Source of the DNA: Hyphomicrobium sulfonivorans
Lineage (GTDB): Bacteria > Pseudomonadota > Alphaproteobacteria > Rhizobiales > Hyphomicrobiaceae
NCBI RefSeq assembly: GCF_013306565.1
Contig: NZ_PZPO01000002.1
Location: 260,501 to 324,500, forward strand
DNA length: 64,000 bases
Direction of reading: 5' to 3'
In this document: one piece after another, positions 55,482 through 64,000 of the stretch
Numbering within the stretch: position 1 is the stretch's first letter
Layout of the letters: each line of letters starts with the position of its first letter
The notes under the pieces: model-generated
Told to the model about the DNA's origin: nothing
The model's input: only the letters and a program-made list of their open reading frames with translations
Databases searched by the model: none
Program-made: the position numbers and the translations under genes

Positions 55482-55937
55482 ATGGGGTTGACCGAGTTTT
55501 TCTCAAGCCTTGGCGCGTGGAACTGGTTCATCATTGCGGTGGCGCTGTTCGTGCTGGAAGCGATTGTGCCCGGCGTGCACTTCGTTTGGTTTGGAGCTGC
55601 GGCTGCTGCGGTGGGGCTGTTCGGTCTGACGTTTGACGTCGCGTGGGAGTGGCAACTTATTGCCTTCGCCGTGCTGTCCTGCGCTTCAGTGTTTGCCGCC
55701 CGTCGCTATGCTGCGCCGGACATGGCAGCCAGCGATGAGCCGGATCTTAACTCCCGTGCTGAACAGTACCTCGGCCGTGTGGTGATCGTCGAAGAGGCTA
55801 TCACCGAAGGGCGCGGAAAAGTGCGCGTCGGTGACACGGTCTGGAACGCGCAGGGTTCCGATGCGCCGCAGGGCGCGAGGGTCAGAGTTACGGGAGCGGT
55901 CGGAACAGTGCTCGTGGTCGAACATGCGGTCAATTAA
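55482..55937 (+). CDS. NfeD-family membrane protein
   Basis: 151 residues. Three hydrophobic segments (NWFIIAVALFVLEAIVPGVHFVWFG, AAAVGLFGLTFDVAW, LIAFAVLSCASVFAA), then a soluble OB-fold domain (LNSRAEQYLGRVVIVEEAITEGRGKVRVGDTVWNAQG..GARVRVTGAVGTVLVVE). NfeD proteins bind SPFH partners through this OB domain and tune their assembly. The gene follows the SPFH gene by about 100 bases. Confidence 0.9.
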   Translation: MGLTEFFSSLGAWNWFIIAVALFVLEAIVPGVHFVWFGAAAAAVGLFGLTFDVAWEWQLIAFAVLSCASVFAARRYAAPDMAASDEPDLNSRAEQYLGRVVIVEEAITEGRGKVRVGDTVWNAQGSDAPQGARVRVTGAVGTVLVVEHAVN

Positions 55938-56343
55938 ACGGGACGCACGTCAGCCGGGCATGTTCGTGTGGCTGCTGGCTCTCGTCAGCCTCGTGCTGCC
56001 CGTTGTCGGCGTCGGATTGGCGCTCTACGGACTTTACCTCGTACTGGCCAACGGCGCGCAAGGCTGGCTGTGGGCGCTGAGCGGCGTGGGCTTGCTGATC
56101 GTCGATACGATCATCGATCGCAAGTGGGCATTCTGGAACCGCCGCGAGCCAGCTCTCAACCGTCGTACTGATTTGTTGATCGGGCAGGTCGTGACGGTGA
56201 CGCAGGCCATTCCCGCCGATGGGCGCGGGCAGGTTGAAGCCGGTGATGGCGAATGGACCGCTGAAGGCACTGAAGCCGAAGTTGGCGAGCGTCTTCGTGT
56301 CAGCCAAGCAAAAAATTCCGTGCTTACAGTCGAGCGCTTGTAG
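55924..56343 (+). CDS. Second NfeD-like protein
   Basis: 139 residues, overlapping the end of the first NfeD gene by 14 bases. Two hydrophobic helices (FVWLLALVSLVLPVVGVGLALYGLYLVL and GWLWALSGVGLLIVDTI), then an OB-like domain (NRRTDLLIGQVVTVTQAIPADGRGQVEAGDGEWTAEG..GERLRVSQAKNSVLTVERL) resembling that of its neighbour. ATG at 55924 or, if the overlap is not used, at 55960 (MFVWLL). Probably a diverged duplicate of the first gene, so the locus would have one SPFH protein with two alternative OB partners. Confidence 0.78.
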   Translation: MRSIKRDARQPGMFVWLLALVSLVLPVVGVGLALYGLYLVLANGAQGWLWALSGVGLLIVDTIIDRKWAFWNRREPALNRRTDLLIGQVVTVTQAIPADGRGQVEAGDGEWTAEGTEAEVGERLRVSQAKNSVLTVERL

Positions 56344-56390
56344 GCAGTTCTCTCCGCAATCGGGGATGCAATGAACCCGCTTGCCGCCGT

Positions 56391-56990
56391 CTACGCCACG
56401 CCTTCGGCGCCGTTTGTGAGATGCTTGCGGATGGCTTCAAGCTGGTCGGCGATCGCGGATTTGTCCGGCGTGTCGAGCGCGTAAAAATCAAACCGGATGT
56501 TGTTCTGCAGGTTCGGCAGCAGCGTTGGCAGCGACGTGGCGAAGAATGTGCGCGTGGCGTCACCGCATGCGTCCGTCTCCTCTTCGTTGCGACCGTGAGT
56601 GACGATGACAACCATCTCGCGAATGTGCGTCAGTAGCGGTGAGATCTGATCGCCCTCGATGCGATACGCGATGCCCGGCCTCCACACCCGCTCGAAATAT
56701 CCCTTCAGCAGCGCCGGCATGTCGTACATCCACACCGGCAGGATGAAGATGACGCGCTCGGCTTGACGCAGATGCTCGGCCAGATCCGTGAGATCGGCAG
56801 GGATGTCATCGCGGAAGAAGCTTGCGTATTCGGCCGGCGAGATGACTGGATTGAAGCGCGCCTGATTGAGATCGTCACACAGTACAGCGCGCCCCTGATC
56901 CTGAAGCGTCTGCGCCACCATTCGCGCCACTTGCCCGCACAGGCTCTGTTCAGAAGGGTGACAGGTGACGATGAGATCGGTCGACGGCAT
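56391..56990 (-). CDS. NAD(P)H-dependent flavodoxin-fold oxidoreductase
   Basis: 199 residues. Similar to the KefF/NQO1/MdaB group: N-terminal VTCHPSEQSLCGQVARMV, then the FMN-contacting VIFILPVWMYDMPALLKGYFERVWRPG, a family signature. Likely reduces quinones with NAD(P)H and FMN, protecting from electrophiles. ATG at 56990 opens the conserved strand; the 150 bases between this start and the kdsD stop contain nothing evident. No KefC channel nearby. Confidence 0.85.
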   Translation of the reverse strand: MPSTDLIVTCHPSEQSLCGQVARMVAQTLQDQGRAVLCDDLNQARFNPVISPAEYASFFRDDIPADLTDLAEHLRQAERVIFILPVWMYDMPALLKGYFERVWRPGIAYRIEGDQISPLLTHIREMVVIVTHGRNEEETDACGDATRTFFATSLPTLLPNLQNNIRFDFYALDTPDKSAIADQLEAIRKHLTNGAEGVA

Positions 56991-57140
56991 CAGCGCGATT
57001 TTCCAGCAGTGTTATTCCAGCAGTTCAATATGGGCATGAGCATGCTGCCGCTTCCTGAGCGCTATCAGTCTCCGCGAATGAAATGGCGCGGCAGCAAAGC
57101 GCATTCAGAGCTATGGGTAGCAGGGTAGCCAACCGGCAGC

Positions 57141-58166
57141 TTACGCAACGCCGGCCCGCAGCAGGTCATGGACGTGCACGATGCCCACCGGCTTGCCGCG
57201 TTCCACCACGAACAGCGCCGTGATGCGCGAGGCGTTGATCTGCTCAAGTGCGGCTGAGGCCAGCATGCCCGGCTTCACCGTCTTGGGCGATCGGGTCATG
57301 ATGTCGACCGTTCGGCGCAGGATGAGATTTTCGCCCATGTGACGCCGCAAGTCGCCGTCGGTGACGATGCCGACTAGTTTGCCCTTCGCGTCCACGATGC
57401 CAAGGCAGCCGAGGCTCTTCTGCGTCATGGTGACGAGGGCATCGCTCATCTGATCGGTGTCGCGCGCGATCGGCATGCGTTCGCCCGTGTGCATCACGTC
57501 GGCGACATACTTGAGGCTGGCGCCCAGCGAGCCACCGGGATGGAACGCCTTGAATTCCTGTGGTGTGAAGCCGCGTGCTTCCAGCAGAGCGATGGCAAGG
57601 CAATCGCCGAGCGCAAGCTGCATGGTTGTGGATGTTGTGGGGGCCAGCCCGTGCGGACAAGCTTCCTTGGCGCGCGGCAGTTCCAGCACGATGTCGGAAT
57701 GCTGACCGAGCGCTGATTCGCTGCGCGACGTGATCGCAATCAGCGGCACGTTATATCGGCGCGAGTACGTGATCAGCGGTTTGAGTTCGACCGTTTCGCC
57801 AGACCATGAAAGCGCGAGCAGAACGTCATCGGCGGTGACCATGCCGAGGTCGCCATGCGAGGCTTCCGTCGGGTGGACAAAGAAGGCGGGCCGGCCTGTT
57901 GAGGCGAAGGTGGCGGCGATCTTCTGGCCGACATGGCCGCTCTTGCCGATGCCCGTGACGACCACACGGCCCTTGGCAGCGCGCATCACCCGCACCGCTT
58001 CAGCGAACGCGCGCGCCATCTCACCCGTCAGCGCTTCGCGCAGGAGATTGAGGCCGTCGCACTCCAGATCCAGCGTGCGCAGTGCGGATGCAACGGGAAG
58101 CCTGCCGAGTTTCTTGTCGCCCTCAACGCTTTTCAAATTGCGCAAAGGCCCGTCGGTCGCTGTCAT
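57141..58166 (-). CDS. kdsD: Arabinose-5-phosphate isomerase
   Basis: 341 residues, KpsF/GutQ family. Converts ribulose-5-phosphate to arabinose-5-phosphate, the first step to Kdo for lipopolysaccharide. An N-terminal SIS domain carries GIGKSGHVGQKIAATFASTGRPAFFVHPTEASHGDLGM and LALSWSGETVEL; two CBS domains follow (residues about 220-341: VADVMHTGERMPI, IVTDGDLRRHM, PKTVKPGMLASAALEQIN). ATG at 58166 with GGGGG upstream; the frame runs 22 codons further but without homology. It is divergent from a beta-barrel porin gene. Confidence 0.93.
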   Translation of the reverse strand: MTATDGPLRNLKSVEGDKKLGRLPVASALRTLDLECDGLNLLREALTGEMARAFAEAVRVMRAAKGRVVVTGIGKSGHVGQKIAATFASTGRPAFFVHPTEASHGDLGMVTADDVLLALSWSGETVELKPLITYSRRYNVPLIAITSRSESALGQHSDIVLELPRAKEACPHGLAPTTSTTMQLALGDCLAIALLEARGFTPQEFKAFHPGGSLGASLKYVADVMHTGERMPIARDTDQMSDALVTMTQKSLGCLGIVDAKGKLVGIVTDGDLRRHMGENLILRRTVDIMTRSPKTVKPGMLASAALEQINASRITALFVVERGKPVGIVHVHDLLRAGVA

Positions 58167-58352
58167 CGCCGTATGCCCCCGGTGGCTAAGTGTTAACAAC
58201 TTCTTACAATTTTCAGGCGATGTCCAGCTCATGCAACACGTCTTGCACGTGTCTTTGGAGCCATCCCGGCCGTCAATCTAAACAGACCGTTAACCGACGC
58301 TCTTTAGCGTTCCAATGGTCTTGTACAGCGTTCGCGTGGTGGAATTTGTCAC

Positions 58353-60143
58353 ATGGGAGCGTCTGTGTCCGGCATCCGCATGATCGTGGGGCTTCTGTTC
58401 GGCTGCGCCGTTATTGTCGGCGCCGCGCGAATCTTCGCGCCTGCTCCGGCGGTGGCCCAGATCCTCGATCCGCCACAGCGCGCTGCTGAGCCGCGCCGGC
58501 CTCTCCTGCGCCCCACGCTTCCAGATGATTCGGTCTTCGAGCAGGAAGATCAAAACGCGTTCGATGACGGCCGCTTCGGGATCGATCAGCCCGCGCCGCG
58601 CCGGCCGCTGCTGCGTCCGGGCACCGATGATGAGGGCGAAGGCATCGAGTTGGGCACCGGCGTCGATAGCGGACAGGAACAAACCGCTCAGCCGGGTGCC
58701 GAGTCCGATGGATTGCCGGGCATGCTGCCGGCTGATGCGAACGCCGAGGATGGCCGCGGGCGCTTGACCATCGCGGGCGATGGCGATCCCGTTTCTCTGG
58801 CAGAACCACAGGCGCCGATGGATGGCGTCATCGATCTGTCCGAACCGGAAGCGCCGATGGAAGGCGAAGAAGATATCACGGCCGCGGACATGCGGTCGCC
58901 GGACGATGTGCGCGCGTTCGCGATGGAGCCGGCGGGGTACGATCCGCTTTTGCTGCAGGCCGATGAGATCAATCTCATCATGGGGCGCAGCAACTTCCAG
59001 GGCTTTGTGCTGGACCCGTTCCCGCAGCTCGGCACGCGTATCGGCAGCTTCACGCTCTATTCGAATTTGGATGCCTATTACGATTACAACAGCAACCTGT
59101 TCGCTTCGCCGTTTGCACTGGGCGACAGTTCGCTCGTGCTGCGTCCGGCGGGGCGACTGGTTTCAAACTGGGCTCGCCATGCTGTCGAACTGCGCGGCAG
59201 CGCCGATTTCAGCTTCCATGACCGCTACCCATCGGAGAACGACAAGGCATATCTGGTCGAAGGGCTTGGCCGACTCGACATAACCAGCCGAACGAACCTG
59301 CAAGGTTTGATCGCGCATCAGGAAGCGCAGGAAAGCCGCTCGGCGATCAACGCGGTATCTGTAGGCTCGCGGCCGAACATCAATGTCGATCGCTATCGCG
59401 CCGCGTTCAATCACCGTTTCAATCGTCTGTCGGTGCAGGCGCGTGGTTCAATCATCGATACATCGTATAGCGATGATGTCATTTTCGGCTTTTTGCAAAG
59501 CAACGCCGATCGCAATTACACGCTGTATGAGCAGGCGTTCCGTCCGCAATGGGAGTTCTCTCCTTATCTGTTCCTGTTCTCTGATATTGCGCTCAATCAG
59601 CGCGACTACAACGTCGCCACCTACTCCGATGGCATCAATCGTTCATCGCAGGGCGAACGCTATCGTGTCGGCGTATCATTTGGAAATGTGAGCGAAATCC
59701 TGCGCGGCAGTATCAGCCTGGGATACGGTCGCCAGCAGATCAACAATCATGAGCTGCCGGTGGTCGACGGACTGCTGATCGACGCCGATCTTGCATGGCA
59801 GGTTACGCCGCTCACCACGCTGCAATTCGTGGCGACAAGTGAGGTAGCGGAAACAACGACCGCAGGTTCGCCCGGCGTGATGGAGCGCACATACGGTCTG
59901 GAAGCGCGGCACTCTTTCACGCAAAACCTTGTCGGCATCGCAGGCGTAGGCTTCATGACGCGCGATTTCATTGGTGTTGGACAAACGGAAGATCAGTTCA
60001 GCGGGGCGGTGGGCGCCGACTATTATCTCAACCGTTGGGCGGTGCTGTTCGCACGCTATGAATATACAGACTTCAATTCGTCTTGGCCGGCTGGCAGTTA
60101 CACGGCCAGCGAAATTCAGGCCGGTGTACGTCTGCGGCATTGA
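58353..60143 (+). CDS. Outer-membrane beta-barrel porin, BBP2_2-like
   Basis: 596 residues. Signal peptide (GIRMIVGLLFGCAVIVGAARIFAPAPAVAQ); then an acidic, Pro-rich region of about 160 residues with two RRPLLRP repeats and two APM(D/E)G repeats; then a C-terminal barrel beginning about residue 200 (RIGSFTLYSNLDAYYDYNSNLFA) made of alternating hydrophobic strands and ending GVRLRH, like the putative beta-barrel porin 2 family. These porins often export polysaccharide or occur with exopolysaccharide genes; galU and galE lie directly downstream, in keeping with that. Ligand unknown. Confidence 0.75.
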   Translation: MGASVSGIRMIVGLLFGCAVIVGAARIFAPAPAVAQILDPPQRAAEPRRPLLRPTLPDDSVFEQEDQNAFDDGRFGIDQPAPRRPLLRPGTDDEGEGIELGTGVDSGQEQTAQPGAESDGLPGMLPADANAEDGRGRLTIAGDGDPVSLAEPQAPMDGVIDLSEPEAPMEGEEDITAADMRSPDDVRAFAMEPAGYDPLLLQADEINLIMGRSNFQGFVLDPFPQLGTRIGSFTLYSNLDAYYDYNSNLFASPFALGDSSLVLRPAGRLVSNWARHAVELRGSADFSFHDRYPSENDKAYLVEGLGRLDITSRTNLQGLIAHQEAQESRSAINAVSVGSRPNINVDRYRAAFNHRFNRLSVQARGSIIDTSYSDDVIFGFLQSNADRNYTLYEQAFRPQWEFSPYLFLFSDIALNQRDYNVATYSDGINRSSQGERYRVGVSFGNVSEILRGSISLGYGRQQINNHELPVVDGLLIDADLAWQVTPLTTLQFVATSEVAETTTAGSPGVMERTYGLEARHSFTQNLVGIAGVGFMTRDFIGVGQTEDQFSGAVGADYYLNRWAVLFARYEYTDFNSSWPAGSYTASEIQAGVRLRH

Positions 60144-60203
60144 TCGAAGCCGCAGACGTCACGTGGTGATGCAGGCGACGGCGTCAGTAATGGCGGCGTG
60201 GCG

Positions 60204-61085
60204 TCAAGCCAGCTTGGCCAATCCGGCTTTGAGCGCATCGGCAAGCTCAGGGCGCTCAAGTCCGTAGGCGATGTTCGCCAGCAGGAAGCCTAGCTTGGTG
60301 CCAGTGTCATAGATCGTGCCGTCGAAGCGTACGGCATGGAACGGTTTGCCGGCCTGAAGCATGGCCAGCATGGCATCGGTGAGCTGGATTTCGCCGCCAG
60401 CACCGCGCTCCTGCGTTGCCAGAATATCGAACACTTCAGGCTGCAAAATGTAGCGTCCGGTGATGTGCAGGTTGGATGGCGCGGTTCCCTGCTTTGGCTT
60501 CTCGACCATCTGGGCGATGCGCGAAACTTTCTCGCTGGCATCGTCAACGCCGACGATGCCGTACTGATGGGTTTCGCTTTCAGGCACGGGCGATACAGCG
60601 ATGAGATTGCCGCCGTGATCGTTGTAAGCGTCCATCATTTCGGCCAGACAGCCATCGCCGCCATGGTGCAGCATGTCCGGCAGCAGCAGCGCAAACGGTT
60701 CGTCGCCGATGACTTCGCGCGCGCACCAAACGGCATGGCCCAAACCGAGCGGCGCCTGTTGGCGCATGAAGCTGGTGCAACCCGGACCAGGCAGGTCGCT
60801 GGCGAGCTCTTCCAGCTCTTTTATTTTGCCGCGCTGATTGAGCGTCGCTTCAAGTTCGGGCGCGTGGTCGAAGTGGTCTTCGATCGTTGCTTTGTTGCGT
60901 CCGGTGACGAATACAAAGTGCTCAATGCCGGCAGCGCGCGCTTCATCCACGACGTGCTGAATGACGGGGCGGTCGACGACGGTCAGCATTTCCTTGGGAA
61001 TGGTCTTGGTCGCAGGCAGAAAGCGCGTGCCGAGGCCCGCAACCGGAAACACGGCCTTGCGAATGCGTTTGGACGTCACGGACAT
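60204..61085 (-). CDS. galU: UTP-glucose-1-phosphate uridylyltransferase
   Basis: 293 residues. Makes UDP-glucose from UTP and glucose-1-phosphate for polysaccharide and lipopolysaccharide synthesis. It opens with RKAVFPVAGLGTRFLPATKTIPKEMLTVVDRPVIQ; the metal-binding LLPDMLHHG and VEKPKQGTAPSNLHITGRYIL are further family blocks, and FDGTIYDTGTKLGFLLANI ends it. ATG at 61085. Divergent from galE, with a 226-base regulatory gap. Confidence 0.97.
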   Translation of the reverse strand: MSVTSKRIRKAVFPVAGLGTRFLPATKTIPKEMLTVVDRPVIQHVVDEARAAGIEHFVFVTGRNKATIEDHFDHAPELEATLNQRGKIKELEELASDLPGPGCTSFMRQQAPLGLGHAVWCAREVIGDEPFALLLPDMLHHGGDGCLAEMMDAYNDHGGNLIAVSPVPESETHQYGIVGVDDASEKVSRIAQMVEKPKQGTAPSNLHITGRYILQPEVFDILATQERGAGGEIQLTDAMLAMLQAGKPFHAVRFDGTIYDTGTKLGFLLANIAYGLERPELADALKAGLAKLA

Positions 61086-61311
61086 TGGAAACTCCCGGAA
61101 GCAAGTAGCTTGCGTTTTAAGGGGTTTTTGGGCTGTTGCGGAGTAGTCGGGCGAAGCTGAGCAGGTAACTGGCTCAGTTCTTGAAAGAGATGCGATATAT
61201 CCTTGGGGGACGATCTGCGATGCGCGGTCGCTTGAATCAAGGCATAGTTAACGCCCCGTATTGGTGCGAATTTCGGCGATCGACGACAGCGTTGGGAAGG
61301 TGTGAACCAAG

Positions 61312-62304
61312 ATGACCATCCTCGTTACCGGCGGTGCCGGATATATCGGCAGCCATATGGTTCTTGAGCTGCTGGACAGCGGCGAAAATGTGGTCGTCCT
61401 CGATAATCTTTCGACCGGCTTCCGGTGGGCTGTGCCGGAGCTTGCCACTCTCGTTGTGGGCGACATCGGCGATCAGGAACTGGTCCGCAGCATCGTGCGC
61501 AAGCATGGCGTGAAGGCGATCATTCACTTTGCCGGTTCGATCGTTGTGCCAGAGTCGGTCGTGGATCCGCTGGGCTATTATCATAACAACACGGTCAAGT
61601 CGCGCGCCCTGATGGAAGTGGCGGTTGAGCTTGGCATCGAACATTTCATCTTCTCCTCGACAGCGGCGGTGTACGGCAACCCGCAGGAAATTCCTGTGCG
61701 GGAGGACGCGCCGCTGGCTCCGGTTTCGCCGTACGGGTCGTCCAAGCTGATGACCGAAATCATGCTGGCTGACACGGCTAGAGCCCACAATTTCCGGTAT
61801 GTTGCTTTGCGTTATTTCAACGTGGCGGGGGCCGATCCGAAGGGACGCACCGGCCAGTCCACACCTAACGCAACACACCTGATTAAGGTTGCCTCGGAAG
61901 TGGCGCTGGGCAGGCGGCCATACATCGAAGTGTTTGGCACCGATTACGAAACTGCGGATGGCACTTGCGTGCGCGACTACATCCACGTCACCGATCTGGT
62001 GCGCGCGCACATGGCTGCCCTGCGGCATCTGCGCGATGGCGGCACCTCGGAAATCTTCAACTGCGGCTACTCGAAGGGCTTCTCGGTTCTTGAAGTGATC
62101 GACGCTGTAAAGCGTGTATCGGGTTCGGACTTTGAGGTGCGTCTGTCGCCGCGCCGGGCTGGCGATCCGGCGGCGATTGTGGCGGCATCGGACAAGATCC
62201 GCGTGCGGCTGGGATGGCGCCCCGAATTTGACGATCTGGACACGATCACCCGTAATGCGCTGGCCTGGGAAACGCATCTGAAGCAGTTCAAGGACGCGAG
62301 TTGA
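61312..62304 (+). CDS. galE: UDP-glucose 4-epimerase
   Basis: 330 residues. Interconverts UDP-glucose and UDP-galactose. Short-chain dehydrogenase fold: NAD loop ILVTGGAGYIGSHMVLELLDSGENVVVLDNLSTG, HFAGSIVVPESV, FSSTAAVYGNP, the catalytic YxxxK in VSPYGSSKLMTE, LRYFNVAGADP and YIHVTDLVRAHMAAL. Uses the UDP-glucose made by the neighbouring GalU. ATG at 61312 follows GGGAAGGTGTG with normal spacing. Confidence 0.97.
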   Translation: MTILVTGGAGYIGSHMVLELLDSGENVVVLDNLSTGFRWAVPELATLVVGDIGDQELVRSIVRKHGVKAIIHFAGSIVVPESVVDPLGYYHNNTVKSRALMEVAVELGIEHFIFSSTAAVYGNPQEIPVREDAPLAPVSPYGSSKLMTEIMLADTARAHNFRYVALRYFNVAGADPKGRTGQSTPNATHLIKVASEVALGRRPYIEVFGTDYETADGTCVRDYIHVTDLVRAHMAALRHLRDGGTSEIFNCGYSKGFSVLEVIDAVKRVSGSDFEVRLSPRRAGDPAAIVAASDKIRVRLGWRPEFDDLDTITRNALAWETHLKQFKDAS

Positions 62305-62525
62305 GCGACCGCGCGACATCAAAAGTTAGCGCGTGTTAATGGCGGTTAACGCCCGTTTATCTTGAGGGGCCGAAAAATGCGCCTATTTAAGGCGCATATG
62401 TTTTCGTTGCGGCTTATCCCCGTTCCGATGATCGGGCTGCAATCGGTCAGGTCGATGTTCGGAGCGGGCCGCTCCGCAACAGCCTCGCCGTCCAAGTTCA
62501 AATTCACCAGAAGGATCGATCGACG

Positions 62526-63794
62526 ATGAGCATCCTCCGAAATGGCATGCGCGAAGTCATCTCGCACGCCGTTGCAATGGCCGCTGTCGCCATGCTGCTG
62601 ACCGCTGCGGTATCCGCTCCGGCAGCGGCTGAGACCTGGGATGAGTTTGTCAACGGACTGTGGCCTGAAGCTGAGGCGCAGGGTGTCTCGCGCAAGACGT
62701 TCGATGATGCCTTCCGTGGTTTGAAGCCCGACCTGTCGCTGCCTGATCTCATCGTGCCGGGCAAGAAGCGTGATGACAGTGCTGGCCAGGCCGAGTTCAC
62801 CAAATCGGCGTTTGAATATCTGAACCCGAAGTATCTCTCGTCGCTCTCGGAGAAGGGACGCAAGTTCCTCAAGGACCACGAGAAGGAAATCATCGAGATC
62901 GAACGCCGGACAGGCGTTGATCGCTACATCATGGTGGCTATCTGGGGCCGCGAGACGGCATATGGCCGTCACAAGCTTCCGCACGATGCCATCCGGGTGC
63001 TTGCAACGCAGGCCTACACCGGCCGCCGCAAGGACCAGTTCCGCGCTGAAATTCTCGCAGCACTGAAGATGCTGCAGGAAGGCGTGCCGCGCGAGAAGAT
63101 GCGCGCCTCGTGGGCCGGTGCCGTTGGCCAGACGCAGTTCATGCCGACGGAATATTTCCAGCATCTTGAAGACGGCGACGGCGACGGCAAGGTCGACATT
63201 TTCGATTCCGTTCCCGATGCGCTTGCATCCGCTGCGCGCCAGCTTGCCAACAAGGGTTGGGTGCGTGGTCTGCGTTGGGGCTATGAGATTGATCTGCCCG
63301 CAAACGGCGACTGCTCGCTTGAAGGCCCGCCCGGCGAGCGCACCATTGGCGAATGGCGCAAGCTGGGTTTGAAGCGGCACGGCAAGACACCGTTCAAGCC
63401 GGCTGAAGACAGCATCAGCGCCTATCTGATGATGCCATCGGGCTCGTTCGGTCCGGGCTTCCTGGCGACGGAAAACTTCAAGGTCATCCGCCTCTACAAC
63501 ACATCTGACCTCTACGCGCTGTTCGTTGGCGATCTGGCCGACCGGATTGCAGGCGGCGGCGGCTTCCATGTGCCTGCCGCGAAGGTTGCGCAGCCGCGCA
63601 CGGCGCAGGTGAGCGAGATACAGGCGCGGCTTGCCAAGCTTGGCTACGGCATCGACATCGTGGACGGCAAGATCGGGTCCAACACGCGGCGTCAGGTTGG
63701 CACGTATCAGAAGGCGAGCGGCCTGAAGATCACCTGCTGGCCGACCGAAGATGTGCTTAAGAGCCTGCGGGCCAACCCGGCCAGCAACCCATAA
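62526..63794 (+). CDS. Lytic murein transglycosylase, MltB family
   Basis: 422 residues, exported (AVAMAAVAMLLTAAVSAPAAAET). The N-terminal part is an SLT_2/MltB catalytic domain: RYIMVAIWGRETAYGRHKLP contains the likely catalytic Glu143; AVGQTQFMPTEYFQHLEDGDGDGKVDIFDSVPDALASAARQLANKGW is a family block with a Ca-binding-like loop. A peptidoglycan-binding domain ends the protein (VSEIQARLAKLGYGIDIVDGKIGSNTRRQVGTYQ). It cleaves glycan strands with formation of 1,6-anhydroMurNAc, a source of sugars for the AmgK/MurU recycling route. ATG at 62526. Confidence 0.93.
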   Translation: MSILRNGMREVISHAVAMAAVAMLLTAAVSAPAAAETWDEFVNGLWPEAEAQGVSRKTFDDAFRGLKPDLSLPDLIVPGKKRDDSAGQAEFTKSAFEYLNPKYLSSLSEKGRKFLKDHEKEIIEIERRTGVDRYIMVAIWGRETAYGRHKLPHDAIRVLATQAYTGRRKDQFRAEILAALKMLQEGVPREKMRASWAGAVGQTQFMPTEYFQHLEDGDGDGKVDIFDSVPDALASAARQLANKGWVRGLRWGYEIDLPANGDCSLEGPPGERTIGEWRKLGLKRHGKTPFKPAEDSISAYLMMPSGSFGPGFLATENFKVIRLYNTSDLYALFVGDLADRIAGGGGFHVPAAKVAQPRTAQVSEIQARLAKLGYGIDIVDGKIGSNTRRQVGTYQKASGLKITCWPTEDVLKSLRANPASNP

Positions 63795-64000
63795 CAAGAG
63801 ATGCTGGCACCAGCGACTCCGCTCCGCGGAGCTGGCCGCCGGTGCATGATGGCATCGCATCCGCAGCGGCCCCGCGCGCAGGAACATTGCAGATCCTGCG
63901 CGCTTCACCCGTTGTGGCGATCCCGCCCCCCCCCTCGCCGGGAAGGCGATATGGGACGCGACCGCTTGCGCTAGAAAACCGCGGGCCATGTCGCTGCTGG
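63795..64000. other. 3' flank of the transglycosylase gene and window end
   Basis: It contains a self-complementary GCTCCGCGGAGC within a longer imperfect hairpin bounded by GCACC / GGTGC about 15-50 bases past the stop, then a C9 tract at 63926-63934. An ATG at 63988 could start a next gene on the plus strand, but only four codons are visible. No gene is supported here. Confidence 0.4.

Noticed and set aside
62346-63989. 547-codon open frame opposite the lytic transglycosylase
   Set aside because: It runs antisense to a clear MltB family gene, has Arg/His/Ala-rich composition and no domain; a shadow of the GC-rich real gene.

Overview
The window reads as chromosomal core sequence from an alphaproteobacterium, most likely of the order Hyphomicrobiales (Rhizobiales). 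The reasons are gene order and gene types. There is a chvI-chvG-hprK-PTS(EIIA/HPr) cluster. There is an ahcY-divL-tsaE/amgK-murU-addB-addA-trxA block whose DivL has tyrosine in place of the phospho-accepting histidine. There is also an aroQ-accB-accC-aat block, and an intergenic repeat of a kind I associate with this order. Base composition is high in G+C throughout. I see no rRNA, tRNA, CRISPR array, prophage or insertion sequence.

Layout. 1-2.3 kb: end of a J-domain protein, a Pcm-type methyltransferase, a REP-like repeat, a small exported protein, and thioredoxin with its terminator. 2.3-15.8 kb (minus strand): AddAB double-strand-break repair, MurU and a TsaE-AmgK fusion (tRNA t6A synthesis plus peptidoglycan recycling), DivL, and S-adenosylhomocysteinase with a palindromic candidate operator upstream. 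16.2-17.6 kb (plus): a Tad-type von Willebrand A protein lying between ahcY and ptsH. 17.8-21.9 kb (minus): HPr, EIIA(Man), HPr kinase and the ChvG/ChvI two-component system. 22-25.5 kb: a HugZ-like protein, pyrE and an ArnT-like membrane glycosyltransferase, with a bidirectional terminator between the first two.

25.6-30.7 kb is the most individual part. It has a redoxin with a 56-residue His/Cys metal-binding tail, a HAD phosphatase, an exported basic protein, an exported TPR protein fused to a c-type cytochrome domain, a PspC protein, and a ModE-type winged-helix regulator that starts at TTG. Divergent from that regulator is what I read as the remains of a Mop/molbindin gene. 30.8-34.5 kb: a giant MscK-like mechanosensitive channel, followed directly by an in-frame 35-codon small ORF. 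34.7-41 kb: murA, aat, accC, accB, aroQ and a class V aminotransferase. 41-47 kb: a stand-alone receiver protein, a Tat-exported TRAP-type binding protein, a DUF1007 protein divergent from ZnuA, an L,D-transpeptidase and a cupin. 47-54 kb: gamma-glutamyltransferase followed directly by thiO-thiS-thiG-thiE, a CHAD protein and ferrochelatase. 54.4-56.3 kb: an SPFH protein with two NfeD-like partners. 56.4-63.8 kb: a flavodoxin-fold oxidoreductase, KdsD, a beta-barrel porin, GalU, GalE and an MltB-type lytic transglycosylase.

Much of the content concerns the cell envelope: MurA, MurU/AmgK recycling, L,D-transpeptidase, lytic transglycosylase, KdsD, GalU/GalE, ArnT-like transferase, ChvG/ChvI and MscK. 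I found no defence system or mobile island. The observations most worth checking are the mop remnant, the 35-codon ORF after mscK, the His/Cys-tailed redoxin, the TPR-cytochrome fusion, and the ZnuA/DUF1007 pair with no ZnuB or ZnuC in view. Start codons were chosen by eye from ribosome-binding sites and family N-termini; several are alternative starts and are flagged.
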